This document shows, one piece after another, positions 52,271-60,673 of a DNA stretch of 64,000 nt (position 1 is the first letter of the stretch; the number at the start of each line of letters is the position of its first letter). This DNA comes from Spirosoma endbachense. GTDB lineage: Bacteria; Bacteroidota; Bacteroidia; Cytophagales; Spirosomataceae. The stretch lies in contig NZ_CP045997.1 in NCBI RefSeq assembly GCF_010233585.1, forward strand, positions 7,114,914 to 7,178,913. The letters are read 5' to 3'. The translations under genes were made by a program, and so were the position numbers. The notes under the pieces were generated by a model, which was not told the origin of the DNA, did not search any database, and was given only the letters and a program-made list of their open reading frames with translations.

Positions 52271-52945
52271 TTACAGAAGCGTTTCAATAGCAGGTGGCAA
52301 ACTACGCCCGGCAGCCCGGCGTTCGGCAACATAGTCTGCCAGCGTGTGAGCGAGCCGGGCGTTTTTTCGCTCATAGAGTTTAATGATCTGCGTAACGTCT
52401 TTGTCGGTAAAAAACGCTTTCAGAATCATCTGATTCCAGGCTGCTTCGTCAAAATAATCAGCCGGATAGGGATTGTGAAGCATTATGGCTGACTGCACAT
52501 CGGCAATGTTGTTTCGAATTCCTTCCGTTGCCTGAAACCGCCATGCCTCCGGGAAAGCCAGTACGGGCAACGCACTATATAACGCAACCAGTTCATTCAA
52601 CTCACCGGCTTTGAAGAGCTGTCCGATTGTTTTGACGTATACCGATTCGTCGTCGACAGGAAACTGCAATAGCCACCATACCCTCGCTAATCGATCAAGT
52701 GTCCAGCCCAGAACGGCAAAACCGGGACGTACCCGCTCCAGCGCAAACGTAATGTCAGCAGGTACATCAACCGGTTGTTTGCCCACAAAGCGGGGCAAAG
52801 CGGTGAAGACACGATAAAAAATCGGAACCTGCGGGTTACTCTGGAACGAATCGGCCTGTTGCCGCAGATAACTGACTGCCTGTTCGGAATTAGGTTGCTG
52901 CTCGATCAAATAGAACAGCGTCTGACTCATCTGGAGGATATTCAT
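52271..52945 (-). CDS. eboA: EboA family protein
   Basis: The protein has 224 residues, all helical in appearance and without a signal peptide or membrane span. The segment ALPVLAFPEAWRFQATEGIRNNI and NPYPADYFDEAAWNQMILKAFF, together with the YAVERRAAGR-like end (DYVAERRAAGRSLPPAI), match the EboA group. EboA is a cytoplasmic protein of unknown activity encoded in ebo clusters. Here it is separated from eboB by the two + strand genes 50871-52223, and it lies 60 bp downstream of a Xer recombinase gene, with which it may be cotranscribed. Confidence 0.8.
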   Translation of the reverse strand: MNILQMSQTLFYLIEQQPNSEQAVSYLRQQADSFQSNPQVPIFYRVFTALPRFVGKQPVDVPADITFALERVRPGFAVLGWTLDRLARVWWLLQFPVDDESVYVKTIGQLFKAGELNELVALYSALPVLAFPEAWRFQATEGIRNNIADVQSAIMLHNPYPADYFDEAAWNQMILKAFFTDKDVTQIIKLYERKNARLAHTLADYVAERRAAGRSLPPAIETLL

Positions 52946-53005
52946 ACTGCCTTGTAACGCGGACGTCTAATCCGCCTGAATGTAAAAGCGAACGGGAAGC
53001 CCGCG

Positions 53006-53905
53006 TTATTTTTTCGCCTTCGGATGCGCCTGATCATACGTCTTTTTCAGTTGCTCCAGGCTCGTATGTGTATAAATCTGAGTAGCCGCTAAACTACTGT
53101 GCCCCAGCAAATCTTTAATGGCGTTCAGATCAGCCCCACGATTGAGCAGGTGCGTGGCAAATGAATGCCGAAGTATGTGTGGACTTTTCTTTTCAAGCGT
53201 AGTGACCAGATTCAGATGCCGCTTTACAATCCGCTGGATGAGAACCGGATAAGCCGGAACACCCTTATCACTGACCACCAAATAAACAGCATCGGCCTGC
53301 CCGGAAAAGGCTTCATTTTTCACATGATTATACTGGAGAATAAGCTCATATAGTGGCTGAGTAAGCGGTATAATCCGGTGTTTATTCCGCTTGCCGAGCA
53401 CCATGATGGTTTTTTCGTACAGGTTTACGTCGACCGTTTTCAGGCCCGTCAGCTCACTCAGCCGGATGCCTGTGCCATAGAGCAATTCAAGCACTAATTT
53501 GTCGCGAATACCCTCAAACGTATCCGGGAAATCGATGTCGTTTAATAGCATTTCCATCGGCTTCTCCTCTACATACATCGGCAGTTTTTTGCTGGTTTTC
53601 AGCGCCTGTACTTTCGTCATCGGGTCAATCGTAATGACTTTCCGACGCAGTAAAAAACCGTAATAACACCGAAGTGTCGCGATTTTACGGTTTACCGACG
53701 TTTTATCCAGCCCAGCTTCGACCAGGCTCACAATCCATGACCGAATGTGCCGAAAATCAGCCTGTTCGGGCTGGTCGATATTACACTCTGCAACCAGAAA
53801 CTTACTGAACTGCTCCAGATCATTCGCATAAGCCGTCAATGTATGATGGCTCAGCCGTTTTTCGTAGCGGATATACTGGAGGAAGTTTTCTGGACCAGGA
53901 TTCAT
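53006..53905 (-). CDS. XerC/XerD-type tyrosine recombinase
   Basis: The protein has 299 residues, the usual Xer length. The N-terminal SAM-like arm-binding domain has FLQYIRYEKRLSHHTLTAYANDLEQF. Catalytic residues of the C-terminal domain are all present: Arg148 (YGTGIRLSEL), Lys172 (GKRNKHR), His243-x-x-Arg246 (HILRHSFATHLL), His269 (LLGHSSL) and Tyr278 (IYTHT). It resolves chromosome dimers at dif and belongs to the core genome; it is not a sign of a mobile element. The place next to rpsU is the conserved Bacteroidota arrangement. No dif site was recognised nearby. Confidence 0.93.
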   Translation of the reverse strand: MNPGPENFLQYIRYEKRLSHHTLTAYANDLEQFSKFLVAECNIDQPEQADFRHIRSWIVSLVEAGLDKTSVNRKIATLRCYYGFLLRRKVITIDPMTKVQALKTSKKLPMYVEEKPMEMLLNDIDFPDTFEGIRDKLVLELLYGTGIRLSELTGLKTVDVNLYEKTIMVLGKRNKHRIIPLTQPLYELILQYNHVKNEAFSGQADAVYLVVSDKGVPAYPVLIQRIVKRHLNLVTTLEKKSPHILRHSFATHLLNRGADLNAIKDLLGHSSLAATQIYTHTSLEQLKKTYDQAHPKAKK

Positions 53906-54033
53906 TTGATTTTATTGATTACGATGACGTCTGAACTACCCTGAACGACAGAAAATAGCCGATTTGTATAACTTCTCTGGCTTTGCACTACCAAATCTAA
54001 TCGGTTCTTTGTGGGAATGACTAAAAAGGACAA

Positions 54034-54066
54034 ACAAAAAAGCAGCAAACATCCCTGCTTGCTGCT
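54034..54066 (-). terminator. Intrinsic terminator of rpsU
   Basis: On the minus strand AGCAGCAA pairs with TTGCTGCT (54059-54066 with 54041-54048), followed by a run of T (plus-strand A-run 54036-54040 and beyond). It lies ~95 nt after the rpsU stop and separates rpsU from the recombinase gene. Confidence 0.75.
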
Positions 54067-54160
54067 CCTGAGTCCTGGTTGGCGCATGAATTTGCTGACT
54101 GCGCAATCAACGAACTATGTCCAACTGTGCATCACCGGCAAATCAGAAGGCTAAATTGCC

Positions 54161-54358
54161 CTATTGCTCGGTATGGTTGCCGTACATTCTTTCTTTGTAC
54201 GCAGCCTTGATGATCTCTGTGCGACGCTTTACCGACGGTTTTTGGAAAGCCGTCCGCGACCGCAACTGCCGCAACACGCCCGTTTTCTCGAACTTCTTTT
54301 TGAAGCGTTTGAGGGCCTTGTCAATCGACTCGTTGTCTTTTACGTTAATGATAAGCAT
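54161..54358 (-). CDS. rpsU: 30S ribosomal protein S21
   Basis: The protein has 65 residues, the normal length. The sequence MLIINVKDNESIDKALKRFK followed by KKFEKTGVLRQLRSR and KPSVKRRTEIIKAAYKERM is diagnostic for bS21, a late small-subunit protein next to the anti-SD end of 16S rRNA. In Bacteroidota bS21 is part of the ribosome that keeps the anti-SD hidden. It is expressed from the TATCTTTG promoter at 54394-54401 and ended by the hairpin at 54034-54066. Confidence 0.97.
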   Translation of the reverse strand: MLIINVKDNESIDKALKRFKKKFEKTGVLRQLRSRTAFQKPSVKRRTEIIKAAYKERMYGNHTEQ

Positions 54359-54393
54359 GTTTTAAATATTGTATTTTAGCTAAAACCGGACGG

Positions 54394-54410
54394 CAAAGAT
54401 AATAGATTTG
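54394..54410. promoter_or_regulatory. Back-to-back -7 boxes of rpsU (-) and ppx/gppA (+)
   Basis: 54394-54401 read on the minus strand is TATCTTTG, 36 nt before the rpsU start. 54403-54410 on the plus strand is TAGATTTG, only 5 nt before ATG 54416. Both fit TAnnTTTG and are one base apart. The plus-strand transcript would start at or very near the ATG, so it may be leaderless. Confidence 0.6.
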
Positions 54411-54415
54411 CTACT

Positions 54416-55342
54416 ATGAAACAAGCTATTATTGACTTAGGAACCAATACATTTCACCTGCTTATCGTCGAAAAATCCGACTCAGGGTATAAGCTCCTGT
54501 TCCGCGAAAGCCGCCCGGCTAAAATCGGGCAGGCAGGAATTAATCAGGGCATTATCACCGAAGAAGGTATCGGTCGTGCGCTGGATGTGTTGACGTATTT
54601 CCGGCAAGTGCTCGATCAGTATAGTGTAGTGCCAGAGCAGGTCGTAGCAATGGGGACAAGCGCCATTCGCGTCGCCCGTAATCAGCGTGAGTTTATTGAC
54701 CGTGTCCAAGAGGCAACCGGCATTTCGATTCAGGTTATCTCGGGTGAGTCGGAGGCTGAATACATCTACAAAGGTGTACGATTTGCCGGAGCGCTAACCG
54801 ATTCAACAGCACTGGTGATGGACATCGGCGGTGGTAGTGTCGAGTTTATTCTGAGCAACCAGAGCCGGGTTTTCTGGAAACAGAGTTTTGAGATTGGGGG
54901 GCAACGTTTACGGGAACGGTTTATGACGAGCGACCCCATTGCAGCCGGTAGCATCCGCCGACTACACGACTATTTCCAGGAACAATTACTACCGCTGGCA
55001 AATGCCGTTCACCAGTATCATCCGGCGGTATTAGTTGGCTCATCGGGTTCGTTCGATACGCTGATCGATATGTGGTTTATGCACGAACACGGTCACTTAC
55101 CCGATCCAGAACAAAGCACGTTTACATTGCCAGTTGCCGAGTTTTACCGTGCCTATGAATTACTCGTTACCCGCAATCATGCCGATCGTATGCAGATTCC
55201 TGGCATGATCGAACTACGAGTCGATATGATCGTTGTGGCGGTTTGCCTGATTGATTATGTACTAAAAACCTATGGTATTTCGCAAATCCAAACGTCTACC
55301 TATTCATTGAAAGAAGGCGTTTTAGCATCGCTTCATTATTGA
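54416..55342 (+). CDS. Ppx/GppA family phosphatase
   Basis: The protein has 308 residues, about the N-terminal two domains of Ppx/GppA. Motifs of the ASKHA fold: AIIDLGTNTFHLLIVE (phosphate 1), AMGTSAIRVARNQREF, VISGESEAEYIYKGV, VMDIGGGSVEFIL (phosphate 2) and LVGSSGSFDTLIDMW. It hydrolyses exopolyphosphate and/or pppGpp; short enzymes of this type in Bacteroidota are usually called exopolyphosphatases. It lacks the C-terminal HD-like part of E. coli Ppx. It is divergent from rpsU and stands alone. Confidence 0.9.
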   Translation: MKQAIIDLGTNTFHLLIVEKSDSGYKLLFRESRPAKIGQAGINQGIITEEGIGRALDVLTYFRQVLDQYSVVPEQVVAMGTSAIRVARNQREFIDRVQEATGISIQVISGESEAEYIYKGVRFAGALTDSTALVMDIGGGSVEFILSNQSRVFWKQSFEIGGQRLRERFMTSDPIAAGSIRRLHDYFQEQLLPLANAVHQYHPAVLVGSSGSFDTLIDMWFMHEHGHLPDPEQSTFTLPVAEFYRAYELLVTRNHADRMQIPGMIELRVDMIVVAVCLIDYVLKTYGISQIQTSTYSLKEGVLASLHY

Positions 55343-55391
55343 TATCAGCAAAGAAGTCGATGGTGTTAGGTGGTGTCGGGTTCGTAAAGAT

Positions 55392-55421
55392 GCTGTGTCG
55401 GTTTTGAGAAACCGACACAGC
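55392..55421. terminator. 13-bp perfect hairpin downstream of ppx/gppA
   Basis: The arms 55392-55404 and 55409-55421 pair perfectly around the loop TGAG; the arm ends in CGGTTT/AAACCG. It lies 50 nt after the ppx stop and has no U-run. It may act as a transcript end or as an mRNA-stabilising element; the CGGTT/AACCG tip resembles that of the long hairpin family. Confidence 0.5.
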
Positions 55422-55606
55422 GAAGAGGGAAGCCAGCTAAGCAACTTGACGGAGTTAATTACCTAACAGTAAATGAAAGATGGTTAATGGGAAATGTATA
55501 CTGCTTTACAGCGTATAACAGGTAAGTTTTGAGCAACTAAAGCTTTTAACGTCGTCATCCATTATTCTATCGTTCATTATACATTCTCCATCAGTCATTT
55601 TATAAA

Positions 55607-56608
55607 ATGAAAGCCGAAACCAATGAACGCTCGTCGTATCGTAATTTGATTTATACTGCATTAATCATTGTGGCTGTAGTCGTGGCGCTCACGTTTCCGG
55701 GGCCATTTACAGAGATCAATGGTTTTTCGCTAAAAAAACTGATTGTCCCGTTGCTGCAGATCATTATGCTGGGCATGGGTACGACCATGTCAATCAAAGA
55801 CTTCGAAGGCGTCATTCAGCAACCACGAGCCGTATTTATTGGTGTGTCCTGCCACTTCCTCATTATGCCGCTGCTGGGTTTTACATTAGCCAATGTATTT
55901 AGTTTCCCGCCAGAAATTGCTGCGGGTGTTGTACTGATCGGTTGCTCGCCGAGCGGGCTGGCCTCGAATGTAATGTGCTTTATAGCGAAAGCCAATGTGC
56001 CGCTTTCGATCACAATAACCACACTGGCAACCTTGCTGGCTCCCTTCCTGATGCCTGCCCTGATGAAATTGCTGGCCGGTCAGTTTATCGAAATTTCGCT
56101 TTGGGATATGATGATCCATATTACGCAGATTGTGATTGTGCCGGTGGTAGTGGGACTGATTCTGAACCGTATTTTCCATAAGTCAGCCGTCATGATTAAC
56201 CGCGTTATGCCCCTGCTTTCGATGGCGGGCATCGTTCTTATCGTTGCGATTATCACAGCAGCCGGGCGCGACAGCCTGCTTACTGTTGGCTGGACGCTGG
56301 CTCTCTGCGTACTGATTCATAACCTGACGGGCTTCACACTGGGCTATTGGGCTGCCCGACTCTTCGGCATGGATGAGCAAAGTTGCCGTACGGTTGCTAT
56401 TGAAGTGGGGTTACAAAACGGCGGGCTGGCATCTGGCATTGCGGTGCAGATGGGTAAGGTTGCTACCGTAGGACTGGCTCCTGCTCTGTTCGGTCCAATC
56501 ATGAACACAACCGGCTCGCTACTAGCCACATACTGGAGTCAGCATCCACCGAAAGAAATAGCGCTTGACAATACATCTCCCCAGTCGATGAAAGCTCAGG
56601 ACGCTTAA
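55607..56608 (+). CDS. Bile acid:sodium symporter family transporter
   Basis: The protein has 333 residues and about ten predicted membrane spans. It has the SBF/BASS family pattern: LLQIIMLGMGTTMSIKDFEG, the first crossing motif LIGCSPSGLASNVMCFIAKAN, and the second EVGLQNGGLASGIAVQMGK with the sodium-site residues. It is an inner-membrane carrier that takes up organic anions with Na+; bacterial members transport pyruvate-like acids or pantoate-type anions as well as bile acids, so the cargo is open. It stands alone, followed by a long hairpin of the TGCCACGG family. Confidence 0.92.
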   Translation: MKAETNERSSYRNLIYTALIIVAVVVALTFPGPFTEINGFSLKKLIVPLLQIIMLGMGTTMSIKDFEGVIQQPRAVFIGVSCHFLIMPLLGFTLANVFSFPPEIAAGVVLIGCSPSGLASNVMCFIAKANVPLSITITTLATLLAPFLMPALMKLLAGQFIEISLWDMMIHITQIVIVPVVVGLILNRIFHKSAVMINRVMPLLSMAGIVLIVAIITAAGRDSLLTVGWTLALCVLIHNLTGFTLGYWAARLFGMDEQSCRTVAIEVGLQNGGLASGIAVQMGKVATVGLAPALFGPIMNTTGSLLATYWSQHPPKEIALDNTSPQSMKAQDA

Positions 56609-56691
56609 TAGGTTTGCAGTTGACTTGTCAAGGCATTATTGCATCCGGTTTTGATGAGTCGGGTAATCTCTATCTTTTCCGAACTCAATTA

Positions 56692-56782
56692 TCGTGTTCT
56701 GAATGTCGGGGTGGGCCCTGCCACGATTCCTGGTGACGATTAATAAACCGTGGCAGGGCCCACTCCGACGCTCAGAACACGA
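56692..56782. repeat. Long intergenic hairpin, TGCCACGG-core family, copy 3
   Basis: The arms 56692-56728 and 56746-56782 pair over 37 bp with four mismatches; the inner part carries TGCCACGATT on the left and AACCGTGGCA on the right. The outer arm differs completely from the other copies. It lies between the symporter and the small secreted protein gene. Confidence 0.8.
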
Positions 56783-56900
56783 CAATACAGGCAATTGCGG
56801 GGCAAAAACCCAGGATAAATTTTATATTCCTTCGTTTTAAAAACCTCTATATTAGCAAGGCTATAACACTTGAAATTGGGCACTCTTCCAGGCTACTACA

Positions 56901-57299
56901 ATGAAAATTATCACTATACTATTTGCGTTTCTATTGGGCCTATCAACCCTTACATCCGCTCAGACTAAATCCGTTGAAAACGAAAAATTCGTTTTCCTGA
57001 ATAATGGCGCTACGATCGGAATGATTGTTAAATCGGTTCTAAAAGCCGATAAACAACGACTTAAGCTTACCGACCAGCAACTGCCCAAAGCCAAACAGAT
57101 TATTACCGATGCTACTGTAAAGTATAATGAGGGCGTAAAACAATTAAAAAAGTCGGGACTCAATAATCAAAAACTGAGAGTGCTGGCCGTTGCGGTAGAA
57201 ACCGAAAAAGTACACCAGTATAAGACCATACTGACACCAGACCAATACGCTATATTGGTCGCTCAGCACAAGAAAGTCTACCCCGAAAGCAAAGTCTAG
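56901..57299 (+). CDS. Small secreted helical protein of unknown function
   Basis: The protein has 132 residues with a signal peptide (MKIITILFAFLLGLSTLTSA). The mature part is basic and helical (LKADKQRLKLTDQQLPKAKQI; HQYKTILTPDQYAILVAQHKK). The pattern 'LT..Q...A..I' and 'ILTPDQ...L' recalls Spy/LTXXQ-type periplasmic proteins, but this is a weak resemblance. It is monocistronic; the spacer before it ends in an A/T-rich tract that could be its promoter. Confidence 0.75.
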   Translation: MKIITILFAFLLGLSTLTSAQTKSVENEKFVFLNNGATIGMIVKSVLKADKQRLKLTDQQLPKAKQIITDATVKYNEGVKQLKKSGLNNQKLRVLAVAVETEKVHQYKTILTPDQYAILVAQHKKVYPESKV

Positions 57300-57376
57300 G
57301 ATTACAGCACCAGTGAATTGCTATTTTTGATAAACCACAAGTTGCATATACAACTTTTCTTTATAATCTTTACCCG

Positions 57377-57778
57377 ATGGATGCTGACAATTATTGCATA
57401 GCCGGGCGGCTCAGAATGCTGGCCCGAATCGTAACGAGTCGGTATAACGAAGCTTTTGCACCACTCGGCGTAACATTCGCGCAGGCGGGTTTATTGATGA
57501 ATATCTTCGCCCGACCGGGTGTAAAGCAGGCCGAACTGGGAAAATTGTTGCAGATCGAAAAGTCGGCGATGAACCGGGATGTGCAACTACTGCAAAAAAA
57601 CGGCTGGCTGACTGACAATCTACGGAATGGCCTTTACCTGACTAGCGAAGGAACCACACTAGCCAAACAATGCCACAAAATCTGGAAGGTTATGAATCAG
57701 GCGGTTCGCGATGAGCTTGGCCAGGACGCGATAGGCGGTCTGACGATACTTTCCGAAAAATTAATTGCTAAATCATAA
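57377..57778 (+). CDS. MarR-family transcriptional regulator
   Basis: The protein has 133 residues. It has the winged-helix core of MarR proteins: LGVTFAQAGLLMNIFARPGV, then the recognition part AELGKLLQIEKSAMNRDVQLLQKNGWL and the wing DNLRNGLYLTSEGTTLA. The flanking helices would form the dimer. MarR proteins repress genes until a small phenolic or oxidative signal is bound. DinB, thioesterase and esterase genes follow on the same strand within 1.8 kb and may be its targets; this is inference. Confidence 0.88.
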   Translation: MDADNYCIAGRLRMLARIVTSRYNEAFAPLGVTFAQAGLLMNIFARPGVKQAELGKLLQIEKSAMNRDVQLLQKNGWLTDNLRNGLYLTSEGTTLAKQCHKIWKVMNQAVRDELGQDAIGGLTILSEKLIAKS

Positions 57779-57820
57779 GAACCATCGTCAGGCCATAGGC
57801 TGACTCGTACACTCAAAGCC

Positions 57821-58273
57821 ATGAAAACCGAACTGCTTACCCAACTCTGGAGCCAGCACCAGCAGATTATTCAGGCTGCACTTAGCAAGCTAAACGACGA
57901 AAATCGTAAAAATCGACTCATCGCTGAAACGGCCTCTGTAGGATTTATCGCCCTGCATATGGCCGAAACAATGCTATTTTTTTCGGGCTTCCTGTTCAAG
58001 TCGCTGGTAGATTTCAGACCATTGACCCTACGCATGACCGACGAAGGCCACGATATTGAACTAAACCAGATAAACAACCTGATGCAGCGGGCAATGGCTA
58101 CCCTGACTAATGGTTTTTCAGGATTAACCGATGAGCAATGGGATGAAGTTCTCCAGTCGCCATTTGGTGAACTAACCCGTCAACAGGGTTTAGTCAGGCT
58201 AATGCATCATAATTCACACCACATCGGACAAATCGTGCAGGCAATGAAAAAAGGGAAAGAATTTGTCCTTTGA
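57821..58273 (+). CDS. DinB-family metal-binding protein
   Basis: The protein has 150 residues forming a four-helix bundle. The expected metal ligands are present: His46 (ALHMAET) and the C-terminal pair in MHHNSHHIGQIVQAM (His130/His134). DinB/YfiT-type proteins are thiol-dependent S-transferase-like or damage-induced proteins; the exact reaction is not assignable. The gene starts 42 bp after the MarR stop, so the two are probably cotranscribed. Confidence 0.85.
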   Translation: MKTELLTQLWSQHQQIIQAALSKLNDENRKNRLIAETASVGFIALHMAETMLFFSGFLFKSLVDFRPLTLRMTDEGHDIELNQINNLMQRAMATLTNGFSGLTDEQWDEVLQSPFGELTRQQGLVRLMHHNSHHIGQIVQAMKKGKEFVL

Positions 58274-58336
58274 TAGGCGGTCGAGTACCTGTACAACCTC
58301 ATTAAGCTTAACTCATCAATTATAACAACGGCATTT

Positions 58337-58849
58337 ATGGTACCGAATGAACTTGAGCAGACAGAACGCACTCGTACCTATTCATGGGAAGACCAATCGA
58401 TTGGCGCGAAAGTAGGTGCTACATTATCGGGAATGGATTATCTGCTGGGCATGATGGCGGGAAAATACCCAGCCCCCGCCATTGCCCATACGCTCGATAT
58501 GGGTATTGAATCGGTCGAAGAGGGCAAAGTCATCTTCTCAATCGTGCCGCAGGAGTTTCATTATAACCCAATCGGAGCGGTTCATGGTGGTGTTTTCTGT
58601 ACTATGCTCGACTCGGCTTTAGCCTGTGCGATTCATTCGACCTTACCGGCCGGTATGGGTTATACGACACTCGAATTGAAGGTTAATCTGGTTCGGCCAT
58701 TAACGGTTAATACCGGCAAAGTGCTGGCAATCGGTACGCTTATACACGCAGGTCGGACGATAGCCACTGCCGAAGGTAAAATTGTGGATGAGCATGGCAA
58801 ACTTTACGCACACGCCACCACAACCTGTATGCTATTTCCCTGGAAATAA
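58337..58849 (+). CDS. PaaI-family hotdog thioesterase
   Basis: The protein has 170 residues. The hotdog core is clear: PIGAVHGGVFCTMLDSALACAIHS (with the HGG motif), TTLELKVNLVRPLTVNTGKV and IATAEGKIVDEHGKLYAHATTTCMLF. An N-terminal extension of ~45 residues (TRTYSWEDQ...SGMDYLLGMMAG) is common in one subgroup. It hydrolyses an acyl-CoA thioester, often of aromatic acids. It lies 63 bp behind the DinB gene. Confidence 0.9.
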   Translation: MVPNELEQTERTRTYSWEDQSIGAKVGATLSGMDYLLGMMAGKYPAPAIAHTLDMGIESVEEGKVIFSIVPQEFHYNPIGAVHGGVFCTMLDSALACAIHSTLPAGMGYTTLELKVNLVRPLTVNTGKVLAIGTLIHAGRTIATAEGKIVDEHGKLYAHATTTCMLFPWK

Positions 58850-58893
58850 CCAGCTTCAGACTCCTGTCAACACGACGTTCAGCACCTCTACTC

Positions 58894-59547
58894 ATGATCG
58901 AGCATCACCTCAGTGTCAAGCGTACGGCCCGCTATTACACGATTGGCGCATTAACCGACCGCACAAAAAATGTCTGGTTCTGCCTTCACGGATTCGGGCA
59001 ATTAGCCCAGTATTTTGGCCGAAAGTTTACGGGCCTGCCAGACGACCAGACGTTTATAATTGTACCTGAGGGGCTATCCCGATTGTACTTAGACAATGAT
59101 TATCAACGCATTGGGGCTTCATGGCTAACTCGTGAGGATCGGGAATGTGAGATCAGTGACTTTTTGGCCTATCTGAATTCGTTGTATGACCTTATTCTAG
59201 ACGGCCATTCCGATGACGATCTGCACGTCACGCTGCTTGGTTTTTCACAGGGCGCAGCCACTGCCTGCCGGTGGCTAAATGATGGCCACATCCAGGCCAA
59301 TCGGTTAATTCTCTGGGCTGGGTATTTTCCTAATGGCTTGCGCGAGTTGATTGACCCCGCTAAACTCGCAAACGTTGATGCACACTACGTTTATGGCCGA
59401 CAAGATCAATACATTGCTCAATTAGACAATGTTGACCAGTATTTATACCAGCTCCAGATCGATGCTCCAGGGCTGAAAATAACCCCCTTTAATGGCGGTC
59501 ATCAGGTAAATCCAGATGTTCTAACCGAGCTTGTTACGGCCTCATAG
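58894..59547 (+). CDS. Phospholipase/carboxylesterase-type alpha/beta hydrolase
   Basis: The protein has 217 residues without a signal peptide, thus cytoplasmic. LHGFGQLAQYF forms the oxyanion region, Ser118 in LLGFSQGAATACRW is the nucleophile, Asp171 in YGRQDQYI and His203 in FNGGHQVN complete the triad. The GFSQG motif and size fit the YpfH/carboxylesterase family. The substrate is unknown. The gene follows the thioesterase by 44 bp and is closed by the terminator at 59579-59608, so it is the last gene of the MarR-DinB-thioesterase-esterase run. Confidence 0.87.
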   Translation: MIEHHLSVKRTARYYTIGALTDRTKNVWFCLHGFGQLAQYFGRKFTGLPDDQTFIIVPEGLSRLYLDNDYQRIGASWLTREDRECEISDFLAYLNSLYDLILDGHSDDDLHVTLLGFSQGAATACRWLNDGHIQANRLILWAGYFPNGLRELIDPAKLANVDAHYVYGRQDQYIAQLDNVDQYLYQLQIDAPGLKITPFNGGHQVNPDVLTELVTAS

Positions 59548-59578
59548 CGTTTCTGCTACCCTAACTACTGATCGTTTC

Positions 59579-59608
59579 AGCAAAATGTAGCTACATTTTG
59601 CTTTTTTG
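59579..59608 (+). terminator. Intrinsic terminator after the carboxylesterase gene
   Basis: The arms 59579-59590 and 59591-59602 form a perfect 24-nt palindrome (AGCAAAATGTAG and its complement), with T6 directly behind (59602-59607). Pairing with a small loop leaves ~10 bp. It is a clear Rho-independent terminator. Confidence 0.8.
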
Positions 59609-59788
59609 TTTTAACACCAACCTACCTTCCAGTCAATTTAAGTATCGGTAAAAAACTTTTCATGTAAGCTTAACGAATATTGTGGTGTAGAATTAGGTTG
59701 TTTTTCATAAATTTCGACTATAAACCCAATAACGTAAACTACAAAATAATTAAAATATAATTTTAGTAACAAATTTCATAATCTGATC

Positions 59789-60586
59789 ATGTCTATACTC
59801 ACCAGAAATAATGTACGACTGCTTGGCAATCAGCAAGCTGACAAAACATTAGTATTTGCTCATGGGTTTGGCACAGATCAAACGGCCTGGAGTGAAGTGG
59901 CCCCTGCTTTTTTTGACGATTGCCGGGTTGTTTTATTCGATTATGTAGGTGCCAACGAAAAAACTGTCCCATTCTTTAACCCAAAAAAATACAGGCAGCT
60001 ATACTCATACGCTGACGATATTCTGGACATATTTGAAGAGCTTGACTTAAAAGATGTCATCTTTGTTGGTCACTCGGCTGGTGGTATGAGTGGAACGCTG
60101 GCTGCTCTTCAGGAGCCAACCTGGTTTTCACGGCTCGTTTTATTAAATGCTTCGCCCTGTTACGTCAACGAAGAGAATTATACAGGTGGTTTTAGTACAG
60201 AGTCACTTGACGATCTTTTCGCCCAGATGGAAAGCAATTTTCACGCCTGGGCCAGCGGTTTTGCCCCAATGGTCATGGCTAATCCAGACCGCCCTCAGTT
60301 TGCCTCAGCGTTTGCCAAAACCCTGTCAGCAATGCGCCCCGATGTAGCACTGGCAATTGCAAAAGTTATTTTTTACTCCGATCACCGAAGCGATATTACC
60401 CGTTTACCGCACCAAACGTTATTGGTTCAGGGCAAAGTAGACATTGCCGTTCCGGTTGATGTAAGCTATTATATGGAGAAACATATGCCAAATGCGATAC
60501 TGACTTTTATCAATACAGAAGGCCATTTGCCGCATATAAGTGGTGCCCAGGAGGTTATACAGGCAATCAGGCCTTTTGTAAATTAA
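59789..60586 (+). CDS. RsbQ-like alpha/beta hydrolase
   Basis: The protein has 265 residues, cytoplasmic. The triad is Ser96 (FVGHSAGGM), Asp218 (GKVDIAVPV) and His246 (TEGHLPHI), almost the same numbering as Bacillus subtilis RsbQ as I remember it (96/219/247). Further RsbQ-like stretches are FAHGFGTDQTAW, FDYVGANEK, LLNASPCYVNEENYTGGF and FFYSDHR-like IFYSDHRSDITRL. In B. subtilis RsbQ is needed for energy-stress signalling through RsbP; the fold is shared with the plant strigolactone/karrikin receptors. The next gene (87 bp) is a sensor kinase, which supports a signalling role. The preceding AT-rich spacer probably holds the promoter. Confidence 0.88.
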   Translation: MSILTRNNVRLLGNQQADKTLVFAHGFGTDQTAWSEVAPAFFDDCRVVLFDYVGANEKTVPFFNPKKYRQLYSYADDILDIFEELDLKDVIFVGHSAGGMSGTLAALQEPTWFSRLVLLNASPCYVNEENYTGGFSTESLDDLFAQMESNFHAWASGFAPMVMANPDRPQFASAFAKTLSAMRPDVALAIAKVIFYSDHRSDITRLPHQTLLVQGKVDIAVPVDVSYYMEKHMPNAILTFINTEGHLPHISGAQEVIQAIRPFVN

Positions 60587-60673
60587 TCATTTTCAGACCA
60601 CTCGATACGTTACCGATTTCATATTACGTCTACACCGAACTTACTAGTAGACTCGATTGGCAGCCCATCAATT

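Noticed and set aside
53006..53905. Xer-type recombinase as a sign of an integrated element
   Set aside because: Length, motifs and the rpsU neighbourhood fit the chromosomal Xer protein; no attachment-site duplication or other mobility genes are seen.
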